Shown in pieces: positions 17,920 to 27,151 of a stretch of 64,000 bases of DNA (its first letter is position 1; every line of letters begins with the position of its first letter). The notes under the pieces were generated by a model that saw only the letters and a program-made list of their open reading frames with translations, did not search any database and was not told the origin of the DNA. Origin of the DNA: Chitinophaga pinensis DSM 2588 (lineage in GTDB: Bacteria; Bacteroidota; Bacteroidia; Chitinophagales; Chitinophagaceae); the NCBI RefSeq assembly GCF_000024005.1, contig NC_013132.1:6814001-6878000 (forward strand), written 5' to 3'. The translations under genes were made by a program, and so were the position numbers.

Positions 17920-18951
17920 TTAACTCAAGGCAGGTGCGACCAAAGGTTGTACCAGCGAATTGGTGGTAATAACCGGCAGATCTATGCCAAGGAAGCCGGC
18001 ATAGTTACTCAGCGCGTGCTGAGAACCCGCCTGTGCAAACCAATTCTCCAGGGTATTATCCTCATATTCCGGATACAGGTCTGTACCGAAGATCACGTAG
18101 TGATTACTCTCCTGCTGATAATCATATAACAGGAATATACCTCCCAGCATCAGGAAAGCCTCCTGTAATGTCACTGTCAACCCTTTGAATGTAACAGTGA
18201 TCTTGTATGCTGCCGGCTGAGGTGTATACAAAAGACCTGTCAGGACGATCCGGGCAGCTACCGGGCAATTAGGGATGATATCATTGGCATTCTGATAATG
18301 CCATGCATTCGGTAGTTTACCATCGAGATCCTGGGCAAAACTGCTGTTGCCGGAGGCAGGGGCCGCAAATGTAAAGAGGGACAGTTTGCTGGCCACATAA
18401 CCCGTCACGTTGATCTGTTGTACCAGGTAAGAAGCGTATACATTCGCCATATTACCACCCAGGCTATGGCCTGTGATCAGCAATTTCTTACCGGCATTGA
18501 TAACGTGCTGCTGCAGGAATTGCAGGATTGACTGTCCGGAACCCAGGGAATCCTTCATACATTCCATATTGGTAAATGCAAGGTAAGCACCGCTGCTGAC
18601 AACGGCGTCGGAAACGGTGGGGGATGTATAAGGCCATTTCGACTGTGTTACCACATTCAGGTCTTCAAGTATCCAGTTGGCAAAGGCATCCCAGTTACTG
18701 AAAACATCTTTAGGGGGCAGAGAACCGCGGATAGTGAGTGCAAAGTTTTCTCCAGCTGCGTCTGAAGCAATAAACGCATAGTTACCATCGAAGGTCTGCA
18801 CACCATTCCAGACTATCTGCCAGCCAGGAAGATATTGACCAATTTCGTTAACGGGGTTTGTACTGTAAGTGATAAAGCAAAGCCATACGGCAGTTGAGGC
18901 GTCAGCAGGTTGAGTGCTGAAATTAGCCGTGTTAGGGGTAATCGGTTTCAT
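17920..18951 (-). CDS. Class 3 lipase family protein
   Basis: A 343-aa alpha/beta hydrolase of the fungal-type class 3 lipase family. The nucleophile elbow is 'LLITGHSLGGNMANVYASY' (Ser163); an acidic/histidine pair is likely in 'NANDIIPNC' (preceded by 'NAWHYQ') and near the C-terminus. 'AFIASDAAGENFALTIRGS' is the oxyanion-side strand typical of the group. No signal peptide is visible, so the location is uncertain. It lies 37 bp after the GH127 gene on the same strand, so the two may share a transcript, although their functions have no obvious link. Confidence 0.9.
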   Translation of the reverse strand: MKPITPNTANFSTQPADASTAVWLCFITYSTNPVNEIGQYLPGWQIVWNGVQTFDGNYAFIASDAAGENFALTIRGSLPPKDVFSNWDAFANWILEDLNVVTQSKWPYTSPTVSDAVVSSGAYLAFTNMECMKDSLGSGQSILQFLQQHVINAGKKLLITGHSLGGNMANVYASYLVQQINVTGYVASKLSLFTFAAPASGNSSFAQDLDGKLPNAWHYQNANDIIPNCPVAARIVLTGLLYTPQPAAYKITVTFKGLTVTLQEAFLMLGGIFLLYDYQQESNHYVIFGTDLYPEYEDNTLENWFAQAGSQHALSNYAGFLGIDLPVITTNSLVQPLVAPALS

Positions 18952-18988
18952 GATCGTGTATTTATGGTTAAAAAAAGAGGAAACTAGG

Positions 18989-21049
18989 CTAATCTGCTTT
19001 TTCCACCGGCAACCATACCCTATACGGCGCTACTTGTCTGTTAGCCAGCGTATAGAACGGAATAGCAGTAAATGTACTTCCGCCCAGCTGTCCTGTGACC
19101 ACATTCACGCCTCCCAGGAAACCTGGTTTAAATGCCAGTTGTAAGGCAGTATTACGGCTGATTGTTAAACTATCCAGTTTACTATTGTCAATACCTTCCA
19201 GCCCGTAAATAACCGGACCTGCGGCAATCGTCGCCTTCCCCTGAACTGTCCGTATCGAGTCATGCGGGAATATCAGTCTTGGCTGCATAGGCAACGCCAA
19301 TATGATCTTATCTCCTTTCTTCCAGTGACGTTTGATACGCACATAGCCATTCTCCGGCTGAACAGGAACAGCCGCGCCATTTACACGCAGGGAAACAGGC
19401 GTTGTGACCTGAGAAGTATAAAGACCAAAGTAATTTTCCCTGCCTTGTGCCCAGCCGGGTATACGCACGCTTACTGCAAAATCACCTTCCTCTGCAGGAT
19501 TAACTGCTATCTGAGTCGTTCCTTTCCAAGGGTATTGCGTGGATTGTTTCAAAGAGACTTTCTTATCCCCTACAGCACCTTTGTATTCACTGCTGATAAA
19601 CAGGTTGACATACAAACCGGTATTATCAGCAGCATAAATATACGCAGGTATGGCTGCCACCATTTTCAGGATCATCGGCGGACAACAAGGACAACTGTGC
19701 CATGCCCAGCGTTTATGGTCCTTCGCAATGAGTGGATTTTCGTAAAAGTAGTGATCACCTGACAATGATACTCCTGATAACAGGTTATTATACATCACGC
19801 GTTCAAATTCATCCATGTACTTACCATCTGCCAGTAACTGATTCATACGCTGACTAAAAAATGCAGCCCCAATGGAGGCACAGGTTTCCAGGTAAGCAGA
19901 TTCCGGCAGGAAGTAATCCGGACCGAACTTCTCCTGGTCAGCAATGGCCCCTTCCCCGCCTGTCACAAACATGCGTTTACCCGTCATATTATCCCAGTAA
20001 CGAACAGCAGTCGTAAAATAAGCCGGATTATTATTTTCCATAGCCATGGCAGTAACGCCGGTTGCCAATAAGGTAGCGCGGACTGCATGGCCTTCTATGG
20101 TTTGTTGCTGTAATATCGGCATATGGTCCTGGTTATAGGCGCCGTCACTCTTACGGGCATAACTACCACTGCCATAGTTACCCCTGTTTTCGATCCAGAA
20201 CTGCACCAGACTGTAATATTGTTCTTCGTGTACAGGTACGCTTATTTTAGCCTTCAGCGAAGGAGCTGTCTTAAACAACCAGTATAGTTTCAATAAGGCT
20301 TCCTCCGGACCACCATGCCCGGGGATGACATTCAGCTTAGGAGCCGGCCCCATCTGCGCATACATATAGTTACTCATTTTCACAGCCACATTCAGTAAAC
20401 GCGTCTTACCTGTCGCCTGATAATAGTGTACAGCCGCTTCAATCAGCGCACCGGCATTGTATACGTCGTGCTGCCACTTGTCGTCGCCGCCATTCGTACC
20501 CCAACGTTGTCCGGGACGGTTCAAGGTAGTATAGGTATTGATATAGCCATCGGGATTCACCGCCTGCGCAGCTGCGATCCTTTCGATATAAGCATCCAGT
20601 TTCTTTTCCAGCTTTCTATCCGGGTACTGACTGAGAAGATCAGCAGCGCCCCGGATGGTTTCATATACCAGTCCGTCATACCACGGCGGACCATCAAACA
20701 CCTGTGTATTCTTTTCTCCGGATGCCACCCTGTCGAAATTCAGGAAGGCATTCCTCGTTTTACCCTGGCGTTGTTTTTCATCTATCAGATCCTGTCTGTC
20801 GGGATCATAACTACCCTCTAATTTGTCCAGCACATCATAGACCGTATGCGTAGTCCATACCTTGTATTTCGGCGTCCAGAAATCGTCCTTGATCTTTACC
20901 TGGGACAAGGTCGCCGGCTGGATAATATGGGCTACCGGTGCAGCCGTCTGTCCATGAACAGCAAAGCTGCCGGCCAGCAGCGCGCTGATAGAAAGCACCT
21001 TAATAGAGGGTGTGTACCTGAGTATTTGCATCGTGGAGCGAGCTTGCAT
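18989..21049 (-). CDS. Glycoside hydrolase family 127 (beta-L-arabinofuranosidase-like), exported
   Basis: A 686-aa enzyme with a signal peptide (cleavage near 'AVHGQ', residue 34) and an (alpha/alpha)6-barrel of the GH127/DUF1680 family. The residues that define the family are present: a glutamate in 'QTIEGHAVRA' (E319), the metal-binding 'ETC' (E388, C390) and the 'CPCCPP' block (C453, C455, C456), which in the characterised HypBA1 enzyme holds zinc and the cysteine nucleophile. The family releases beta-L-arabinofuranose from plant glycoproteins. The gene is divergent from an AraC regulator, which probably controls it. A second ATG six codons in is also possible. Confidence 0.94.
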   Translation of the reverse strand: MQARSTMQILRYTPSIKVLSISALLAGSFAVHGQTAAPVAHIIQPATLSQVKIKDDFWTPKYKVWTTHTVYDVLDKLEGSYDPDRQDLIDEKQRQGKTRNAFLNFDRVASGEKNTQVFDGPPWYDGLVYETIRGAADLLSQYPDRKLEKKLDAYIERIAAAQAVNPDGYINTYTTLNRPGQRWGTNGGDDKWQHDVYNAGALIEAAVHYYQATGKTRLLNVAVKMSNYMYAQMGPAPKLNVIPGHGGPEEALLKLYWLFKTAPSLKAKISVPVHEEQYYSLVQFWIENRGNYGSGSYARKSDGAYNQDHMPILQQQTIEGHAVRATLLATGVTAMAMENNNPAYFTTAVRYWDNMTGKRMFVTGGEGAIADQEKFGPDYFLPESAYLETCASIGAAFFSQRMNQLLADGKYMDEFERVMYNNLLSGVSLSGDHYFYENPLIAKDHKRWAWHSCPCCPPMILKMVAAIPAYIYAADNTGLYVNLFISSEYKGAVGDKKVSLKQSTQYPWKGTTQIAVNPAEEGDFAVSVRIPGWAQGRENYFGLYTSQVTTPVSLRVNGAAVPVQPENGYVRIKRHWKKGDKIILALPMQPRLIFPHDSIRTVQGKATIAAGPVIYGLEGIDNSKLDSLTISRNTALQLAFKPGFLGGVNVVTGQLGGSTFTAIPFYTLANRQVAPYRVWLPVEKAD

Positions 21050-21166
21050 GAATAATGTTATTTACTTGTCTTTTCGGTTAAATGAGCTACGTTTTGCAGT
21101 TGCTACGGAACAAAATTGCATTTTAAATCAAAGTGAGTTTAGCACTGGGTTAGCCTGAAGTTGCAT

Positions 21167-21232
21167 TATATTGACCAATATAAGGTCCTTTTTTAGCTGA
21201 TATTTTACTTATCTTACCGCAGAATAGGTCAA
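21167..21232. promoter_or_regulatory. Candidate operator between GH127 and AraC regulator genes
   Basis: A perfect inverted repeat TATATTG-AC-CAATATA lies at 21167-21182. Its TTGACC part recurs inverted as GGTCAA at 21227-21232, just before the regulator start. This 187-bp divergent region is the natural target of the AraC protein. Binding is inferred. Confidence 0.45.
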
Positions 21233-21236
21233 TCCC

Positions 21237-22112
21237 ATGAAACTGTACAGGGAGAATATTATACCGTCATCCAATATCCTGGTGGTAAAAGAGGAACATT
21301 TCACCGTGAATGAGTTCCCCCTTCACTTTCATCCGGAGTATGAGCTTATTTTGATCCTGAATGGGTCAGGTAAGCGCTTTGTAGGTAACAATATAGCCGA
21401 ATTCTCTTCCGGAGACCTCTGCTTTTTCGGGCCCAATCTGCCTCATACCTATAGCAATAAACATATTGCCGGTCCGAGGGATATCCATCAGATTGTAGTA
21501 CAGTTCAATGAAGATTTCCTGGGTAAAGGATTCTTTGACAAAGCGCCTTTTAAACCCATCCGGGCTTTACTGGACAAATCCATACGGGGCTTCACCTTTA
21601 CGGGGGAGACCTTGCAGGAAGTGACACGTATGATACGGGCGATGGTAGAAATGGATGAAACGGCTGTTGTTATTCAACTCCTGTCCGTGCTGTATACACT
21701 GGCAAAATCTGCTGAATTTGAGTTGTTATCCAGTCGTGGTTTCAGCAGCAAATCAGACCGTGCTGAATCCGAGCGCATGGGTAGGGTAATGGATTATATC
21801 CTGCGTAATTTCAGAGAGGAAATTCCCCTGAATGTTATTGCGTCTGTCGCCTGCTTGTCGCCGGAGGCATTTTGCAGATACTTTAAAAAATATACCCGTA
21901 AGACCTTCTCTGAGTTCCTGATAGAAGTACGTATCGGCCATGCCTGTAAATTGCTACAGCAGCAGCTGTTAGGTGTGAATCAGATCAGTATGCAGTCCGG
22001 GTTTAACAATATCTCCTACTTCAACAGGAAGTTTAAATCAATGACAAAGAAAACACCTGTGGAATATCAGAAAATGTTTGCAGCAGGCAGATTACCTGAG
22101 GCATACGTATAA
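21237..22112 (+). CDS. AraC family transcriptional regulator with N-terminal cupin
   Basis: A 291-aa regulator. Residues 15-95 form a cupin-type sensor ('FPLHFHPEYELILILNGSGKRFVGN', 'GDLCFFGPNLPHTY'). Residues 180-285 hold two helix-turn-helix motifs of the AraC type ('IASVACLSPEAFCRYFKKYTRKTFSEF' and 'QISMQSGFNNISYFNRKFKSMTKKTPVEYQ'). Such proteins bind a small sugar and activate nearby catabolic genes. It diverges from the GH127 gene and is followed, after 6 bp, by an uncharacterised exported protein, so the two form an operon. Confidence 0.94.
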   Translation: MKLYRENIIPSSNILVVKEEHFTVNEFPLHFHPEYELILILNGSGKRFVGNNIAEFSSGDLCFFGPNLPHTYSNKHIAGPRDIHQIVVQFNEDFLGKGFFDKAPFKPIRALLDKSIRGFTFTGETLQEVTRMIRAMVEMDETAVVIQLLSVLYTLAKSAEFELLSSRGFSSKSDRAESERMGRVMDYILRNFREEIPLNVIASVACLSPEAFCRYFKKYTRKTFSEFLIEVRIGHACKLLQQQLLGVNQISMQSGFNNISYFNRKFKSMTKKTPVEYQKMFAAGRLPEAYV

Positions 22113-22118
22113 ATTTGT

Positions 22119-23219
22119 ATGAAACCTATATCTATATTATTTATACTGCTTTGCAGTATACAATGTTTGTTCGGACAACAGCTCAGCAGGGAAGACAGTC
22201 TACTGATAGATCATTTTAAAAAAGATCCTCACACGGAAATCAAAGTCGCCGCCTATTATGATACAATTGGAGATGTCATAAAGCCTGTACTATGGTCATT
22301 CAATGATTCCCTCTGCCTCGGAGATCTGATCCTGGAAAAAGCGGCTGAATATAACGATGAAGAGGAGAAAATAACACTTAGACGCATTAGTACTTATCGC
22401 AACTACCACCTGATCAGGGAGGAATACTATTTTCATAACAGCCCGCAGTTACAGCGTATTACAGAATATACTGCAAATGGGTACCGCACCGGTATGTACA
22501 AAGAATATCTTAATAATGGGAAATTAGACCACACGATAGACCATGAACGGCAGATCTGGACAGTTTATAATACACAGGCGCATCCCTACTACAAAAAGCA
22601 AAAGGCAATTCAGACAAAGGCAGATAGCATCATCGCCAGATGGTACGGACAGGATTTCTTTAACAACAATGTCATGTTTGATCCCGCAGCGTCAAAACTA
22701 GGTGAGAAAGATGGTGGTTGGAGTTATTGGACAGCACCTTTTAAGCAACAACCGAATGACTATATCCTGGAATATCATATAAAGATTGACGGACAAAAAT
22801 TTCCTGCCCGTATAGGTTTTACTTTCAACAAGGCAGGAGAACCTGTAAAAGAAGATACTTATGGCCTTGAACAATTACCGGAGCATACACATGCCCACTT
22901 CCAGCTAACATTTAAACAGGCTTTGAAAGAGGCAGTCAGACAAGGATTCCCGGAAAGCGACACTATTAAAGCAGATGGCGTATTAACCTGGGAATCACCT
23001 GCTGAAACAGGAAAGACGAGCGGAGCGTTTGTTTACTATATTACTGTTCCGCAGGAGGAAATGAAAGCCATACCGGGAGATCACCGTGGCTGGTATATCT
23101 ATACCTTATATGTATTTAATCCCTGGACAGGCGAATTTATTGAAAAGAAAGAAATGAAGGCAGGAGACGACTGGGATCATGTTAAAGACTTTGTGCGATT
23201 TCAGCCGCTGACTAGATAA
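22119..23219 (+). CDS. Uncharacterised exported protein with MORN-like segment
   Basis: A 366-aa protein with a clear signal peptide (1-20, 'SIQCLFGQQ'). The first half contains 'YHLIREEYYFHNSPQLQRITEY' and 'GMYKEYLNNGKLD', which resemble the hydrophilic MORN-type hairpins common in Bacteroidota exported proteins. The second half resembles a TonB C-terminal-like or PepSY-like alpha/beta unit but is not convincing. It is co-transcribed with the AraC regulator (6 bp gap) and ends before a good terminator. No function is assigned. Confidence 0.8.
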   Translation: MKPISILFILLCSIQCLFGQQLSREDSLLIDHFKKDPHTEIKVAAYYDTIGDVIKPVLWSFNDSLCLGDLILEKAAEYNDEEEKITLRRISTYRNYHLIREEYYFHNSPQLQRITEYTANGYRTGMYKEYLNNGKLDHTIDHERQIWTVYNTQAHPYYKKQKAIQTKADSIIARWYGQDFFNNNVMFDPAASKLGEKDGGWSYWTAPFKQQPNDYILEYHIKIDGQKFPARIGFTFNKAGEPVKEDTYGLEQLPEHTHAHFQLTFKQALKEAVRQGFPESDTIKADGVLTWESPAETGKTSGAFVYYITVPQEEMKAIPGDHRGWYIYTLYVFNPWTGEFIEKKEMKAGDDWDHVKDFVRFQPLTR

Positions 23220-23226
23220 AAGAAAA

Positions 23227-23252
23227 CAGCAGGGATGGTCCCTGCTGCTTTC
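23227..23252 (+). terminator. Rho-independent terminator
   Basis: A 9-bp perfect stem CAGCAGGGA / TCCCTGCTG with a TGG loop and a CTTTCT tail, 8 bp after the upstream stop codon. Confidence 0.85.
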
Positions 23253-23366
23253 TCATTTTATTTAAATGATCAATCTGTTAAGCTATGGTTGCCATCCTTC
23301 TGTTAAAGACCCAGCCGGACGACCACATCGCCTATCAATATCAATCCATTTTATATCTATTTCTTA

Positions 23367-23984
23367 TCAATCAAACACGGTTTCTTTATCCGGCATTCTC
23401 AGGAACTCAAACATCAGATCGATCTGTTGAGGTAAGATCCTTTCTAACGATAACGGAGGCAGCGCATCCTGCGCAAAATATGCTTTATCCAGGATATCAT
23501 GCGCTTCATTCCAGGTACCATCGATAACGTTACAACGGATAAATATCTTGTATGCATAATGCAACTGCGGCGGATGCGGATGGCATTTCATATCCATTGC
23601 TGCGAGCAGTTTAACAGTTTCTACTCTCAGACCTGTTTCTTCGAAAGCTTCTTTTACAGCAACCTCCCTTGGTGAACTACCAATATCTGCCCAGCCACCT
23701 GGCAAAGACCATAGGCCGTCTGCTTTTTCTTTGACCAACAGGATCTCTTCTTTTTCATTAAAGATGACGACGCGTATATCAACTTTCGGCGTGATGTATT
23801 CTTTGGTATCTGAGAAATACAGCGATAGTTTGGATACAGGCTCGTTTGTGAGTTGTTCCATAATATCCAGGCTGATGGTCTCCAATTCTTCATAGCGCTC
23901 TCTGTCATACTCATTATTAGAATAAGTAAGTCCGAGATGGCTGATGGCTTTTAGTCTTTTGGCATGTTCGAATATCGACTGCAT
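23367..23984 (-). CDS. NUDIX hydrolase, YjhB-like with N-terminal extension
   Basis: A 205-aa NUDIX hydrolase. Residues 1-60 form the helical N-terminal domain often found on ADP-sugar or nucleoside-diphosphate pyrophosphatases of this group. The Nudix box lies at 96-119 ('GGWADIGSSPREV' then 'KEAFEETGLR'). Compared with the classical box, the first Glu is Asp and the Arg before the catalytic Glu is Lys; the EExG core is intact, so activity is likely. It begins 30 bp after the DeoR regulator stop on the same strand, so the pair is probably an operon. The substrate is unknown. Confidence 0.93.
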   Translation of the reverse strand: MQSIFEHAKRLKAISHLGLTYSNNEYDRERYEELETISLDIMEQLTNEPVSKLSLYFSDTKEYITPKVDIRVVIFNEKEEILLVKEKADGLWSLPGGWADIGSSPREVAVKEAFEETGLRVETVKLLAAMDMKCHPHPPQLHYAYKIFIRCNVIDGTWNEAHDILDKAYFAQDALPPLSLERILPQQIDLMFEFLRMPDKETVFD

Positions 23985-24014
23985 GTGGTGGATAAATTAT
24001 AAAGATGAATGGTT

Positions 24015-24764
24015 TCAACGCAATTGTATACCCAGCTGCTGATATGGCTGTAACACCGGATCATCCGGTTGAAGATCGGTGACCAGTGTATGTATGGCAT
24101 CGGGCCGGCAGATGGTATAATTGGATACGGCATATAATTTCTCGGCGGTTGGAACTACGATCAACTGGTCTGACATGGCAGCGATACGGGCCTTTACCTC
24201 GACTTCTTCATATACAGGATCGGTCACGCCTGCCTCGTGATGCAGACTATGAATACCGAGTATCCCGATATCAGCGTGTATATGATTGTATTTGTGTAGT
24301 ACCTCAAACCCGGTAGTGATCTTTGATTTCCTAGACGCACGGCCACCGGCGAAAATGAGTTCGACATTCGGGTACTCCAGTAGCAGACTGGCAATCGGAA
24401 AACTGTGGGTAATCACTGTCAGTTGTATATTCCGGGGGAGATTACCTGCAATAAGGAATGGTGTGGTACCACCATCGAAGACCACGACCTGTCCGTCTTT
24501 GATAAGTGCAGCAGCCTTCTGGGCGACAATACGTTTACCGGCATTACCATAGCGTTCTCTTTCCTCATAAGAGACAGGGATCAGTGCTTGGGGCTGCGCT
24601 CCGCCTTTAATCTTGCGGATCATCCCCGCTTCTGCCAGTTCGTTGATATCTCTCCGGATGGTGTCAGAGGAGACGGAGAATTCATTACTGAGTGATTCAT
24701 AATCAACTTTGTCAAGCAGACGAAGCTTATTGATGATCAGTTGGTGCCGTTCCTCTTTATTCAT
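24015..24764 (-). CDS. DeoR family transcriptional regulator
   Basis: A 249-aa regulator. The start 'MNKEERHQLIINKLRLLDKVDYESLSNEFSVSSDTIRRDINEL' is the DeoR winged-helix domain, and residues 75-240 form the DeoRC sugar-phosphate-sensing domain ('GQVVVFDGGTTPFLIAGNL', 'GGRASRKSKITTG'). ATG 24764 is chosen over upstream alternatives because it gives the standard family N-terminus. It lies upstream of a NUDIX gene, and its own promoter carries several ATTTGCA-type half-sites. DeoR proteins are usually repressors of sugar or nucleoside catabolism; the target here is inferred to include its own operon. Confidence 0.94.
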   Translation of the reverse strand: MNKEERHQLIINKLRLLDKVDYESLSNEFSVSSDTIRRDINELAEAGMIRKIKGGAQPQALIPVSYEERERYGNAGKRIVAQKAAALIKDGQVVVFDGGTTPFLIAGNLPRNIQLTVITHSFPIASLLLEYPNVELIFAGGRASRKSKITTGFEVLHKYNHIHADIGILGIHSLHHEAGVTDPVYEEVEVKARIAAMSDQLIVVPTAEKLYAVSNYTICRPDAIHTLVTDLQPDDPVLQPYQQLGIQLR

Positions 24765-24767
24765 AAT

Positions 24768-24837
24768 TGCAAATATAGGCAATAAATTTGCACTATAAAT
24801 GAAATTTTTTGCATTAAATTCTTTTAAAAATGCAAAT
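24768..24837. promoter_or_regulatory. ATTTGCA half-site cluster and -7 element upstream of the DeoR gene
   Basis: TGCAAAT at 24768 and 24831, ATTTGCA at 24786 and TTTTGCA at 24807 form two inverted pairs. The perfect -7 element TATATTTG (24770-24777, minus strand) overlaps the first half-site and ends 5 nt before the ATG, so the transcript may be leaderless or have a very short leader. Part of the half-site similarity could come from the promoter consensus itself. Confidence 0.45.
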
Positions 24838-25685
24838 TATTGCGCTTTTTCAGCTCTAAAATCAGAGATCCGACATCCTGAATAAAGCTTAAAAAATCGG
24901 CTGAAATGCGCGGGGCTGTCAAAACCAAGTTCGTAAGCTATCTCTTTTCCCGACTTGTCTGTATAATATAAATAACGTTTTGCCTCAAGTATAATCCGGT
25001 TTTGTATCAGTTTGGAGGGGGAGGGTTGCTGTAGTAATGAAAAGATATTACAAAGGGTTTTAGGGGATTTATTTAAAGCAGCTGCATAAAACTTCACCTC
25101 ATGTTCTGATTTATAATTGATCTCTAATAGAAGCGCGAATTTGCGGACGATGTCCATTTTCTCATCACTGAATTGCTGATAACTTTCACTTTGCAATTTA
25201 GCCAGCCGGGTAGTTGTAATGATAAGACGCTTCAGTAGTATCCGGAGCATTTCACCACGAAAGTTATCGCTGTGCTGCCATTCATCCGCAAAATTCTTCT
25301 GCATCTGGATCATCTCAGCTATTGTTGATTCATCCAGCTGAATGAACATTGGATGTCTGATACCATAGAAAAGAAATCCGACGCAGCCAACTTCTGCATC
25401 GTGGTTGACAATACAGTAAAACTCCCGGTTAAACTGCCAGGCAATCAGTTCATCCGGACGCTCAAAATGAAAATGCTGGTTAGATACCAGCGGCAGGATA
25501 GCCTGCGCTGGCATAGTGTATTCAATTTCATCTATTATTACCTGCTGAGCGTCGCCTTTGTTATAAACGAAAGTATTTACAGGCTTCGGTAGCGGGTTAC
25601 GCATGCCGGCGCCTTTGAATTGCTCGTTACCAATGTGCATGACAAATTTTGCCAGCGTTGGTTTTTCCTCAAATTCCTTTATCAT
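24837..25685 (-). CDS. AraC family transcriptional regulator
   Basis: A 282-aa regulator. The ATG at 25685 is preferred; upstream codons add a poorly structured leader. The N-terminal half is a sensor domain ('GNEQFKG', 'ALPLVSNQHFHFERPDEL', 'YCIVNHDAEVGCVGFLFYG'). The C-terminus (about 185-280) is an AraC helix-turn-helix pair ('EVKFYAAALNKSPKTLCNIF' and 'GKEIAYELGFDSPAHFSRFFKLYSG'). Genes with this layout often control a nearby transporter or enzyme; here the next gene upstream on the same strand encodes a spondin-domain lipoprotein, separated by a terminator. Effector unknown. Confidence 0.92.
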   Translation of the reverse strand: MIKEFEEKPTLAKFVMHIGNEQFKGAGMRNPLPKPVNTFVYNKGDAQQVIIDEIEYTMPAQAILPLVSNQHFHFERPDELIAWQFNREFYCIVNHDAEVGCVGFLFYGIRHPMFIQLDESTIAEMIQMQKNFADEWQHSDNFRGEMLRILLKRLIITTTRLAKLQSESYQQFSDEKMDIVRKFALLLEINYKSEHEVKFYAAALNKSPKTLCNIFSLLQQPSPSKLIQNRIILEAKRYLYYTDKSGKEIAYELGFDSPAHFSRFFKLYSGCRISDFRAEKAQ

Positions 25686-25774
25686 ATCTCCATTTTTCGA
25701 AAACACAGGGCCTAATGGTACCACGGTGAAAGTTATGTAATAATATACGTATCGCAGGCATTCCAGGTAAAAAT

Positions 25775-25807
25775 GGAAAGGCGTTTGTAAAAACAAACAC
25801 CTTTTCC
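25775..25807 (-). terminator. Rho-independent terminator of the spondin-domain gene
   Basis: Stem of about 14 bp (arms at 25775-25788 and 25793-25807, with one wobble and a bulge), AAAA loop, and CATTTTTACC downstream on the minus strand. It lies 10 bp after the spondin gene stop. Confidence 0.7.
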
Positions 25808-25816
25808 TCTTTTGAC

Positions 25817-27124
25817 TTATTGAATTGTGACTTTTATGATCTCCGGGATCGAAGGTAATGTTGTAAATGCATTGGGGTTGGGTACCTCCTGAATAGCTTT
25901 ACTTTCTTGCAGTGGCGTACCCGCCAGATTAAACTGCGTGATACCTGCTCCAGGGAACTGGTCTTTAGCCGTACCGTTGTCATAAAGTCCTATACCTGAT
26001 GAGAAATCTCCTTTTTTAGTTGCGTCAATCGATGTTTTCGTAGCGAAAAACCAGTCATTTGAAAATCCGTACATAGTGGCAATGGCAATTTTATCGCCTT
26101 CAGTTACAGACAATTGTTGGGATACCTTCGCTCCAGCCTGTCCGTTCAGGCCGGGAAGCAATATGTTTGTGTTTGCCGCAGGCAATACATACACGCTCTT
26201 TACGCCTGATAACGTTTTCAGATAGGCAGCAAGCGTATTGGCATCGCCTTTCTGCGCCAAATCCTTTAACCCTTTGCCTCTGTCGTTCTCACCGGTTTTG
26301 AATAATGGATTGTCGATACCATTATATACAACCACCAATACAGGAGAAAGTGGTGTGAAGATGCCTGTCTGCCCCTGGATATATGTACCCAGCGCGGTAT
26401 TATTGCCCATTTCAGCGATATTGGTCAGTCCGTTAGCAGATGGTTTGCCATTCTCATACAATGGATTAGGATTCAACAGATTACCACCAGCTATGTAAGA
26501 AATAGCCCATACGCCCGGACTGAACGGAGTTGGATTAGTAGTTGCGCCGGATGCATTAGTGACCGTCAGCGTAAAGGTGGAATTGCCATTATACTTCAAT
26601 ACCGCCTTCATCAGGGAAGATGCAGCCGCATATTTATTCCCCTGTGCGTCTGTGCCATTCACTTCTGAAATATTCTGTGCAGCCGCTTCAGCCGTTCCCG
26701 GATGGCTGACAGCTGCACCTGGCAACTGATTTATGCGCGTACCGTTGTCCCATAGCTTTATCTGGGCAGAAACATCCCCTTCGATAGGTGTACCATCTTC
26801 AGCATACAGTTTAATGCCAGGATTAGCCGGTGCAAAGAACAGGTCATTGGACCAGCCATACATTGTGGCAAACGATACCGCCTGACCTTTCGCCGCAGAG
26901 AAACTTAATGAGAACGATTCCCCGGGCATGGTCAACGGAGAACTACCCTCGTGTTGGAAAGTCCCCGATTGTACCAGTGGCTTTGCATTTAGTACATTTT
27001 CCACAACAATGGTGGAAGATACCGCAGGCGGCATTGTTTTATTATCATCATCCTTATCGCAGGACGTTAAAATCAAGGGAGCCAGTCCCATGGATAACCA
27101 GAGTGTAATGTGCTTGCTGTGCAT
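25817..27124 (-). CDS. Spondin domain-containing lipoprotein, duplicated domain
   Basis: A 435-aa lipoprotein with lipobox 'LTSCDKD' (Cys22) and an Asp/Lys-rich start. Two related domains of the Spond_N type follow. One carries 'VSFATMYGWSNDLFFAPANPGIKLY' then 'IKLWDNGTRINQLPGAAVS', the second 'IAIATMYGFSNDWFFATK' then 'IGLYDNGTAKDQFPGAGITQ'. The shared SND-FFA and DNGT patterns show an internal duplication. Spondin domains in animals bind extracellular matrix; in bacteria their role is not defined, and metal-dependent adhesion or ligand binding is possible. Start supported by a -7 element 28 bp upstream. Confidence 0.9.
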   Translation of the reverse strand: MHSKHITLWLSMGLAPLILTSCDKDDDNKTMPPAVSSTIVVENVLNAKPLVQSGTFQHEGSSPLTMPGESFSLSFSAAKGQAVSFATMYGWSNDLFFAPANPGIKLYAEDGTPIEGDVSAQIKLWDNGTRINQLPGAAVSHPGTAEAAAQNISEVNGTDAQGNKYAAASSLMKAVLKYNGNSTFTLTVTNASGATTNPTPFSPGVWAISYIAGGNLLNPNPLYENGKPSANGLTNIAEMGNNTALGTYIQGQTGIFTPLSPVLVVVYNGIDNPLFKTGENDRGKGLKDLAQKGDANTLAAYLKTLSGVKSVYVLPAANTNILLPGLNGQAGAKVSQQLSVTEGDKIAIATMYGFSNDWFFATKTSIDATKKGDFSSGIGLYDNGTAKDQFPGAGITQFNLAGTPLQESKAIQEVPNPNAFTTLPSIPEIIKVTIQ

Positions 27125-27151
27125 AGTATTGGTCCGTTTTTAGTGACAGAA

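Noticed and set aside
17710..18129. A 139-codon plus-strand frame after the SusCD operon
   Set aside because: It starts inside the terminator and runs into the lipase gene on the other strand.
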